DNA from: Spirochaetaceae bacterium
GTDB lineage: Bacteria; Spirochaetota; Spirochaetia; Treponematales; Breznakiellaceae
DNA length: 11,700 bases
Assembly (NCBI GenBank): GCA_031265025.1
Contig: JAISDF010000105.1
Span: 1-11,700 of the forward strand
Direction: 5' to 3'
Shown: positions 6,223-11,700 of the stretch, in pieces
How the letters are laid out: each line of letters begins with the position of its first letter
How positions within the stretch are numbered: position 1 is the first letter of the stretch
Program-made: the position numbers and the translations under genes
Notes under the pieces: model-generated
Database searches by the model: none
Told to the model about the DNA's origin: nothing
The model's input: the letters and a program-made list of their open reading frames with translations, nothing else

Positions 6223-9200
6223 ATGAGTTTTGCCAAAACAGCGGTTTCAAGACCGACAACCGTATTCATTGTTTTCGCGCTTTTGATAGTGCTTGGGGTT
6301 TTTGCCCTGATCAACCTTCCCATTGACCTGTACCCCGAGATAAACCCTCCCTACCTGGTTGTCTATACGACCTATTCCGGCGCGGGTCCCGAGGAGGTGG
6401 AACGTTCCGTTACCCGCGTACTGGAGGCGGCCCTTTCAAGCGCGTCGGGTCTTGAGGAGCTCACTTCCACGTCATCCAAAGGGAGCAGTATGGTCATCAT
6501 GGAGTTTACCTATGGGACCGACCTGGCCGACGCCACAAACTCCGTTCGTGACGCTCTGGAAAGAACGCGGAACTATATGCCTACAGGGTCTGATTCTCCC
6601 ATGATCTTCAAATTTGATCCTTCAATGATTCCCATTATGGGTCTTATGGTAACCGGCAACCGGAGCCCGGAGGAACTGCGGGAACTGACCGAGGATACCA
6701 TAGTCCCCCGTATCGAGCAGACCCCCGGCGTAGCCACGGCTTCGGCCATGGGCGGCAGGGAAAAAATCATACGCATCGAAATACCCCAGAGCCGGCTTGA
6801 GGCCTACGGCCTTACGGTAAGCTCGCTCCAGCAGACTCTGGCAAGCCAGAATATGCAGGTTGCGGCGGGGACCATAACCGAAAACGGTATTTCCTATCTG
6901 CTTACCACCATGGGTGAATATACGTCTCTGGATCAGATACGGAATACGGTCATCAGCTACAAGGCGCCCCAGGCAGGACAGGCTTCTTCTGGTACCGCGG
7001 AAATGCCCCGGCAGGTATACCTCAGGGATCTTGCCGATGTATTCGAAGGGTACCGGGACGAAACCAGCACTGTCTATGTAAACGGCGAATCCGCGGTGAT
7101 GATGATGGTGCAGAAGCAAAGCGGCAAGAATTCGGTTCAGACAGCGAAGGATCTCAGGGAACGGCTTGTCCGCATAACCCGCGAGCTTCCCCAGGACATA
7201 AAAATTTCAGAAGTTTTCAATACTACCGACCAGATTCAAAATTCGGTCAACGAGGTCGTCTCAACAGCCGTATCAGGGGCGGTTCTCGCGATACTCATAC
7301 TCTTTGTCTTCCTCAGGTCCATCAAACCTACCCTGATTATAGGCGTAAGCATCCCGATTTCCATCATGATTACCATTATGCTGATGTACTTCGCGGGCCT
7401 GACGCTGAACCTCATGACCCTCGCGGGGCTTGTGCTGGGCGTCGGCATGCTGGTGGATAACTCCATCGTCATACTGGAAAACATATACCACTACCGGGAA
7501 AAGGGCGCCAAACTTACCGCCGCGGCCATGCTGGGTACTTCCGAGATGATTGTTGCCATAGCCGCGTCAACCCTGACCACAATCTGTGTATTCGCCCCCC
7601 TGGTGATGTTTCAGAGCCTTCTTGAAATGGCCGGGGAAATGTTCGCCGGTCTCGCGTTTACCGTGGTCATCTCCCTGAGTTCTTCCCTGTTTGTGGCCAT
7701 CTTCCTCGTGCCGGTGCTTTCCAGCCATTACCTTCCGCTGGTAACAAGAAAACAGAAGCCCCTGACCGGCATCCTCGCGCCCGTTGACACGGCGGTGGGC
7801 AATTTCCTTATCAGACTGGATAACGCCTACCGCAAGGCCGTGGACCGGGTGCTCAGGCATAAGCTGGTGGTGATTCTTCTCCTCCTGGCGCTTTTTGTGG
7901 GCAGCCTCTTCCTCATACCGGTTATAGGCTGGGTATTCATGCCGGCCCAGCAGGAGGACTCGGTAACCATCAACGCCACACTGCCCATGGGAACCCCCCT
8001 CCCGCAGACCGAGATGACCCTCAAGCAGCTTGAAATCATAGTGAAGCGGGAAGTCCGGGGTTATGAGCGCATTGTGCTCAACTCCGGTTCCGGGGGCATG
8101 CTGCAGAGCGGTTCCAGCAACCAGGGTTCTCTCCGCATCAACCTGCCTGAGTTTGAAGACCGCATTGATTCCGCCGACGATATCAAGGCCAAGATGCGCG
8201 CCCACTTTAACGAATTCCCCGGAGTAACCTTCGCGTTTGGCGGAGGGGGCATGGGCATGGGCTCAAGCAATCCGGTTGATATAGTCCTCAGAACCGACGA
8301 CCTGGTCAAAGGCAAGGCCATGGCCGACAGCATCGCCGCCCTGCTCAAAGAGCGTATGGGTGAAGTAGTTACCGAACCCCAGGTTGACCTCAAGGACGGA
8401 CTTCCCCAGTACGAAATAATCCTTGACCGCGAGCGCATCTATGCCCTGGGTCTCAACACCCTTACCATAGGCAACGAAATCAAGGCTGCCGTTGACGGTA
8501 TTACCGCCACGCGGTATAAATCAGGCGGCAATGACTATGACGTGATTCTCATACTTGCCGAGGCGGACCGGAGTACCCGGCCGGCCCTGGACCACATCTT
8601 TGTAAACAGCCCGGTAACCGGGCAGCGCATAGCCCTTTCAAACTTTGCTTCGTATGATGAAGGCACCGGGCCCATGACCATACGCCGGGAAAACCAGAGC
8701 CGTATCATCCATATTACCGCCGGCGCTGTTCCGGGGACCAAACTCAATACCCTTGAGACCCGGGTCCGCAACCTGATAACCGCCGAAATACCCGCCGATG
8801 ATGATGTGGTCATCGAGTATGCCGGGGACAATGCCGACATGATCAAGATGATGCGCCGCTTCCTCCTTATTATAGCCGTGGCGGTGCTTCTCGTGTTCGG
8901 GGTCATGGCATGCCTCTTTGAATCCTTCAAGGATCCTTTCATCATACTCTTTACCATACCCCTCTCGGTAATAGGCATTGTGGCTATCTATCTGATTACC
9001 GGCGAGACCTTCAATATACTTACCGCTGTCGGGCTTCTGGTACTGGTAGGGGTCATAGTCAATAACGGCATCGTGCTGGTTGACTACACCAATCTGCTCC
9101 GCAAGAGGGGCTACTCGCTCCACGACGCCTGTGTTGAGGCCGCGGGCAACCGCCTCAGGCCCATACTGATGACCACCCTGACAACCATACTCGGCCTGCT

Positions 9201-9447
9201 TCCCATGGCCTTCTTCCCCGGAGAAGGTTCGGAACTGGTGAACCCCATAGGAAAGACCGTATTCGGCGGCCTTACCTTTGGAACCCTGATGACGCTCTTC
9301 CTCATGCCCGCGGTATACTACATCATGAACCGCAAGTCGGAGGAACGGCGCAGGAAGGCTGAAGAGAGGCGCGAGCGTATAGCCGCGGGTATCACCAGGA
9401 AACAGGCAAAGCTCCAGGCAGCCGGAGCCCAGGGCGGTTCAGAATAA
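6223..9447 (+). CDS. RND-family efflux pump, inner-membrane transporter (AcrB/HAE1 type, BesB-like)
   Basis: This should be the proton-driven drug/metabolite exporter of the tripartite pump. The 1074 residues match full RND length. They comprise TM1 (about 12-30), a large periplasmic porter loop (31-342), TM2-TM6 (345-500), TM7 (548-571), a second porter loop (572-877) and TM8-TM12 (878-1035). The TM4 motif is GMLVDNSIVILEN (408-420), so of the AcrB Asp-Asp pair only D412 remains and N413 replaces the second. In TM10, VNNGIVLVDY (946-955) has Asn where AcrB has its key Lys. Such D-N / N-N forms occur in HAE1-type relatives. A Gly/Met-rich loop (672-684) lies in the porter domain. A charged tail (1037-1074, SEERRRKAEERRERI) probably forms a cytoplasmic helix. 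AGGGAGG (6211-6217) precedes the ATG, 11 bases after the adaptor stop, so the three genes form one operon. Confidence 0.95.
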   Translation: MSFAKTAVSRPTTVFIVFALLIVLGVFALINLPIDLYPEINPPYLVVYTTYSGAGPEEVERSVTRVLEAALSSASGLEELTSTSSKGSSMVIMEFTYGTDLADATNSVRDALERTRNYMPTGSDSPMIFKFDPSMIPIMGLMVTGNRSPEELRELTEDTIVPRIEQTPGVATASAMGGREKIIRIEIPQSRLEAYGLTVSSLQQTLASQNMQVAAGTITENGISYLLTTMGEYTSLDQIRNTVISYKAPQAGQASSGTAEMPRQVYLRDLADVFEGYRDETSTVYVNGESAVMMMVQKQSGKNSVQTAKDLRERLVRITRELPQDIKISEVFNTTDQIQNSVNEVVSTAVSGAVLAILILFVFLRSIKPTLIIGVSIPISIMITIMLMYFAGLTLNLMTLAGLVLGVGMLVDNSIVILENIYHYREKGAKLTAAAMLGTSEMIVAIAASTLTTICVFAPLVMFQSLLEMAGEMFAGLAFTVVISLSSSLFVAIFLVPVLSSHYLPLVTRKQKPLTGILAPVDTAVGNFLIRLDNAYRKAVDRVLRHKLVVILLLLALFVGSLFLIPVIGWVFMPAQQEDSVTINATLPMGTPLPQTEMTLKQLEIIVKREVRGYERIVLNSGSGGMLQSGSSNQGSLRINLPEFEDRIDSADDIKAKMRAHFNEFPGVTFAFGGGGMGMGSSNPVDIVLRTDDLVKGKAMADSIAALLKERMGEVVTEPQVDLKDGLPQYEIILDRERIYALGLNTLTIGNEIKAAVDGITATRYKSGGNDYDVILILAEADRSTRPALDHIFVNSPVTGQRIALSNFASYDEGTGPMTIRRENQSRIIHITAGAVPGTKLNTLETRVRNLITAEIPADDDVVIEYAGDNADMIKMMRRFLLIIAVAVLLVFGVMACLFESFKDPFIILFTIPLSVIGIVAIYLITGETFNILTAVGLLVLVGVIVNNGIVLVDYTNLLRKRGYSLHDACVEAAGNRLRPILMTTLTTILGLLPMAFFPGEGSELVNPIGKTVFGGLTFGTLMTLFLMPAVYYIMNRKSEERRRKAEERRERIAAGITRKQAKLQAAGAQGGSE

Positions 9448-9469
9448 CCCCGGCGGAAATTTTTCAAGC

Positions 9470-9535
9470 GGAACCAGGGCTGTCCGGGAAGCAGGCAGTT
9501 TTCCGGACGCCCCGGGTTCCTATAAGGACGGAACC
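9470..9535 (+). promoter_or_regulatory. Structured leader with mutually exclusive hairpins before the PII-like gene
   Basis: A long stem can form between 9470 and 9520. It consists of GGAACC (9470-9475) with GGTTCC (9515-9520), GGGC (9477-9480) with GCCC (9509-9512), and a 9-bp stem 9482-9490 / 9500-9508 (one G-U pair) around a 9-base loop. The same GGTTCC can pair instead with a second GGAACC at 9530-9535. That puts the likely ribosome-binding site AAGGA (9524-9528) in the loop and ends at the ATG. The long form frees the ribosome-binding site and the short form hides it. No T run follows, so it is not a standard terminator. The pairings are seen; regulation is inferred. Confidence 0.55.
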
Positions 9536-9856
9536 ATGATCAGACTTGAGGTAATTGCCAATAATTCGGTAGAAGAAAATATACTTGAGGCCTTTTCCAA
9601 CGCCGGGGTCGGAAAATATTATACCAAAATTCCCGGCGTCCACGGCGTAGGCTCATCGGGTCCCCGTAAGGGCGACGCCATCTGGCCCGAGGAGAATTTT
9701 CTTCTCATCATCTGGTGTGAAATCGAAGAGGCCCGTCTCATAGAGCAGGAGCTTCTCAAGGTTAAAGAACTCTTTCCCGATGAGGGAATCAGGGTCTTCG
9801 GCCTGGACGAAGAAGGCGGGGGGACAGGCACGGAAGCTCCGGCATCCGGGGTATGA
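9536..9856 (+). CDS. PII-like small regulatory protein (GlnB-like superfamily)
   Basis: The 106-residue product begins MIRLEVIANNSVEENILEAF, the beta-strand and helix expected of a PII-like ferredoxin fold. The region VGKYYTKIPGVHGVGSSGPRKG (25-46) sits where PII proteins have their T-loop, and is followed by AIWPEENFLLIIW (48-60). A second helix-strand follows (EEARLIEQELLKVKELFPDEGIRVF). PII-like proteins usually form trimers that bind nucleotides or other small ligands and regulate a partner. The tail (91-106, GGGTGTEAPASGV) looks disordered. The gene follows the RND gene by 88 bases on the same strand, so the pump or its substrate metabolism is the likely partner; small PII-like genes beside RND genes occur elsewhere. 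ATG 9536 has AAGGA seven bases upstream, inside a potential hairpin loop. It differs from canonical GlnB, so nitrogen control should not be assumed. Confidence 0.75.
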   Translation: MIRLEVIANNSVEENILEAFSNAGVGKYYTKIPGVHGVGSSGPRKGDAIWPEENFLLIIWCEIEEARLIEQELLKVKELFPDEGIRVFGLDEEGGGTGTEAPASGV

Positions 9857-9864
9857 ATCAGAAT

Positions 9865-9889
9865 TGCGCGTAACGGAACGTTATGCGCA
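9865..9889. terminator. Strong hairpin between convergent genes, probable two-way terminator
   Basis: TGCGCGTAACG (9865-9875), loop GAA and CGTTATGCGCA (9879-9889) form an 11-bp stem with one G-T (G-U) pair. It lies in the 59-base gap between the ends of the PII-like and PilZ genes, as expected of a shared terminator. Neither strand has a good T run after it, so termination efficiency is uncertain; it may instead protect the mRNA ends. Confidence 0.6.
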
Positions 9890-9915
9890 TACCTGACGGG
9901 CCCCCGCGTCCCCGG

Positions 9916-10692
9916 CTATTTCAGCTCAAGGTCCATCTTGCTCTGGAGATTGGACTGGATATACTTGCGTATCCTGATCCGGGCGTCGGGGTCTATCTTC
10001 TGGGTAAAAAGCAGGACATAGACCTTGCTCATCCCTTCCATGCGGGAACCGAACACAATGGCTTCGACCTTGAGCAGGGTGGTCTGGAGCCGTATCTGCA
10101 CATTCTGAACAAGGGAATTCTTTTCGATCTGTGGGTCCTCGGTAAAGGCGCAGGAAAGGCCGACCACGCTGATGTCCCGTATGGCGCCGTTGATAAAGCT
10201 GTTGTTCAGGGGCATGTTGACCGTGGCGTTGGTCTCGTGTTCGATGGTAGCCCGTATGTATTTGCGCCGGCCCTTGGCATCCTGGGCCTTGAGTATGTCG
10301 AAAATCTGTTTTGTCGATTTATGAATGTCCGAGAGTATCGGTATAAAACCGCACTGGACCTTGATGACATTGATATATTTACGCATCAGGGCCTCGGAGG
10401 CGTTGGCCGAAAGCACCCCGACAAAGGCCTCGGGTTCGTCAACATTGCCGATGAGCCTCCGTATGTACACATCCCAGTCCTTTTCGCTCATGCCCTCATC
10501 AAGGTTGGCAAAGACCAGCGAGGCGGGCCTCTTTTGCAGCACCCGGCGCAGATTGGTGTGGTCCTTGACTATGTAAACCTCAAATTCCTGCTGGGCAAGC
10601 TCGGCTATAAGCTCATTCTGGATGATGGCAGACGGATAGAGGAAAAAAATATTTTTCCCAAGAAGATTATCCAGGGTTTTTTTTGGTTCCAT
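9916..10692 (-). CDS. PilZ-domain protein with degenerate receiver-like N-terminal domain
   Basis: This is a probable cyclic di-GMP effector. The 258-residue product has a PilZ domain from about 141 to 250. It contains the two-part ligand motif: RRKYIR (142-147, giving R143-x3-R147) and DISVVG (173-178, D-x-S-x2-G). Residues 13-125 resemble a CheY-like receiver fold (NIFFLYPSAIIQNELIAELA, then ASLVFANLDEG). The residue aligned with the phosphorylated Asp appears to be N63, so it is probably not phosphorylated. No signal peptide or membrane segment is seen, so it is cytoplasmic. In spirochaetes cyclic di-GMP controls motility and host adaptation, but nothing here shows the output. The start ATG 10690-10692 has no Shine-Dalgarno sequence; TATAAT lies six bases upstream, implying a leaderless mRNA. 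It is convergent with the PII-like gene and divergent from the ApbE gene, so it is probably a single-gene unit. Confidence 0.88.
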   Translation of the reverse strand: MEPKKTLDNLLGKNIFFLYPSAIIQNELIAELAQQEFEVYIVKDHTNLRRVLQKRPASLVFANLDEGMSEKDWDVYIRRLIGNVDEPEAFVGVLSANASEALMRKYINVIKVQCGFIPILSDIHKSTKQIFDILKAQDAKGRRKYIRATIEHETNATVNMPLNNSFINGAIRDISVVGLSCAFTEDPQIEKNSLVQNVQIRLQTTLLKVEAIVFGSRMEGMSKVYVLLFTQKIDPDARIRIRKYIQSNLQSKMDLELK

Positions 10693-10698
10693 GGAAGA

Positions 10699-10704
10699 AT
10701 TATA
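10699..10704 (-). promoter_or_regulatory. Consensus -10 box (TATAAT) of the PilZ gene
   Basis: A perfect TATAAT on the minus strand is followed by six bases and then the PilZ start codon, so the transcript should begin at the ATG. The -35 region is weak. The gap to the divergent ApbE-family gene is only 61 bases, so both promoters share it. Confidence 0.55.
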
Positions 10705-10741
10705 TGATATTCCGGGCCTTGTAGGAAAGCCCCCGAATCAG

Positions 10742-10747
10742 TATCGT
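10742..10747 (+). promoter_or_regulatory. Possible -10-like hexamer (TATCGT) of the ApbE-family gene
   Basis: TATCGT lies exactly six bases before ATG 10754, the same spacing as in the methyltransferase and PilZ genes. The match to TATAAT is partial. TATGAT at 10703-10708 is an alternative that would give a leader of about 40 bases. Confidence 0.25.
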
Positions 10748-10753
10748 TAGGGT

Positions 10754-11700
10754 ATGGTTTTTAGTACAGGCAGCAAGAAAATTTTATGGCTCATGCTGGC
10801 GGGTTTCTGTGCCCTGGCTCCAGGCTGCGCCGAGCCTCCCCCCTCCCAGACCGAATATGTGCTGGGCACGGTATGTTCGATAAACCTCTACGGCCGGGGT
10901 TCCGCCCGGCTGTACCGGAACATTTTTAGCCGTTTCCGGGAAATCGAACAGAGGATGAGCGCAAATATTGAAGACACTGAGCTTGAGGAAATCAACGCCC
11001 AGGCAGGCATCGCGCCGGTCAAGGTTCATCAGGATCTTGTTGAAGTCCTCCTCCGCGCCCGGTATTTTGCCGAAATCACCGGCGGGGCCTTTGATCCTAC
11101 CATAGGGCCGCTTGTAAAGCTCTGGAACATAGGCTTTGACGGAGCCCGCGTTCCTTCCCAGGAAGAAATAGACAGCGCCCTTCCCCTGGTGAACTGGCGT
11201 GACCTTGTCATTGACGAGGACGCCGGAACGGTTTTTCTCGCCAGACCCGGAATGCGCCTTGACATAGGCGGCATAGCCAAGGGATACGCCGCCGACGAGG
11301 CGGTCAGCATCATACGGAGGGCCGGCATACCGCGGGCCATTGTGGACCTCGGAGGCAATATATTCGCCTATGGGGAAAAAGAAGGCAACCAGCCCTGGAG
11401 AGTAGGCATCCAAAACCCATCGGGACTCAGGAACGATTACTTAGGCATCCTTGAAATCAGGAACAAGACCGTTGTAACTTCCGGGGTGTATGAGCGCTTC
11501 CTTGAGGCAGACGGAAAACTGTACCATCATATTCTTTCGCCCCATGACGGCTACCCCGTTGAAAACGGCCTTGTGTCGGTAACGATAATTGCCGGCCGTT
11601 CCACAGACGCCGACGGGCTTTCCACCGGAATTTTCGCCATGGGCTACGAAAAGGGCAGGGAGCGGATTGAGTCGCTTGATGACGCCGAAGCGCTTTTTGT
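10754..11700 (+). CDS. ApbE-family FAD:protein FMN transferase / flavin-trafficking lipoprotein (C-terminus beyond window)
   Basis: ApbE enzymes split FAD and attach FMN to a Ser/Thr of target redox proteins such as RnfG or NqrC; the treponemal relative Ftp is a periplasmic lipoprotein with FAD pyrophosphatase activity. The 315 visible residues start with a lipoprotein signal peptide (ILWLMLAGFCALAPGC, Cys at 25; Pro in the lipobox is unusual but the layout is typical). Family motifs follow in order: GGAFDPTIGPL (110-120), DIGGIAKGYAAD (170-181), DLGGNIFAYG (198-207), HHILSPHDGYPV (258-269) and DADGLSTGIFAMG (285-297, metal-binding). The frame stays open to the edge, and perhaps 20-40 residues are missing. 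ATG 10754 puts basic SKK before the hydrophobic core; ATG 10793 would remove it. There is no well-spaced Shine-Dalgarno sequence. The flavin target is not in the window. Confidence 0.93.
   Translation, partial: MVFSTGSKKILWLMLAGFCALAPGCAEPPPSQTEYVLGTVCSINLYGRGSARLYRNIFSRFREIEQRMSANIEDTELEEINAQAGIAPVKVHQDLVEVLLRARYFAEITGGAFDPTIGPLVKLWNIGFDGARVPSQEEIDSALPLVNWRDLVIDEDAGTVFLARPGMRLDIGGIAKGYAADEAVSIIRRAGIPRAIVDLGGNIFAYGEKEGNQPWRVGIQNPSGLRNDYLGILEIRNKTVVTSGVYERFLEADGKLYHHILSPHDGYPVENGLVSVTIIAGRSTDADGLSTGIFAMGYEKGRERIESLDDAEALF

Noticed and set aside
7567..8205. Minus-strand open frame of 212 codons inside the RND gene
   Set aside because: It is a shadow of the RND reading frame in GC-rich DNA. The His/Gly-rich product has no motif, and the RND protein is collinear and full length.
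9883..10707. Plus-strand open frame of 274 codons
   Set aside because: It is antisense to the PilZ gene, which has both PilZ motifs and a consensus -10 box. The plus-strand product has no recognisable domain.
10784..11413. Minus-strand open frame of 209 codons
   Set aside because: It overlaps the ApbE-family gene on the opposite strand, and the ApbE motifs fix the true frame.
1..11700. Search by eye for CRISPR arrays, tRNA or rRNA genes, transposases and long direct repeats
   Set aside because: None was seen. Nearly all of the sequence is accounted for by ordinary protein-coding genes with short gaps.

Overview
The window looks like spirochaete DNA, most likely a Treponema-like host-associated species. 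This is inference from gene content and moderately high GC, not from a marker gene. The evidence is a TolC / membrane-fusion / RND operon in the order of the Borrelia BesC-BesA-BesB pump, a membrane-fusion protein that lacks the coiled-coil hairpin (as reported for BesA), an ApbE-type flavin-transferase lipoprotein resembling the treponemal Ftp family, and a PilZ protein fused to a degenerate receiver-like domain. No tRNA, rRNA, CRISPR array, insertion sequence or prophage gene was seen. No gene-free stretch exceeds about 150 bases.

Layout. At the left, a minus-strand pair runs out of the window: a SpoU/TrmH-family RNA 2'-O-methyltransferase (343-1116) followed by the N-terminal part of an unrecognised protein with a TTG start (1-293). 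Divergent from it is a DUF362 protein with two 4Fe-4S motifs (1250-2377). Next comes a regulated efflux locus on the plus strand: a near-perfect 20-bp palindrome (2467-2486), a TetR-type regulator region in two overlapping reading frames (2490-2987 and 2984-3694), then TolC-like (3765-5141), lipoprotein membrane-fusion (5141-6211) and RND pump (6223-9447) genes, and a small PII-like gene (9536-9856). A strong hairpin (9865-9889) separates this locus from a convergent PilZ gene (9916-10692, minus). A divergent ApbE-family lipoprotein gene (10754 to the window edge, plus) ends the window.

The efflux locus is the most interesting part. The two TetR frames meet at a run of ten G. Together they look like one protein of about 400 residues with two DNA-binding domains. 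In this sequence the reading frame is broken at the G run; eight or eleven G would restore it. This suggests a phase-variable, programmed-frameshift or length-sensitive switch controlling a drug-type efflux pump, although a homopolymer sequencing error is the main alternative. The same G run also sits where a ribosome-binding site for the second frame would lie, and the two frames overlap by GTGA.

The 88-base gap before the PII-like gene can fold into a long hairpin. An alternative pairing would enclose that gene's ribosome-binding site, so it may be an RNA switch linking pump and PII-like expression. Separately, the methyltransferase and PilZ genes, and more weakly the ApbE gene, have a -10-like hexamer exactly six bases before the start codon. 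That is the geometry of leaderless mRNAs.
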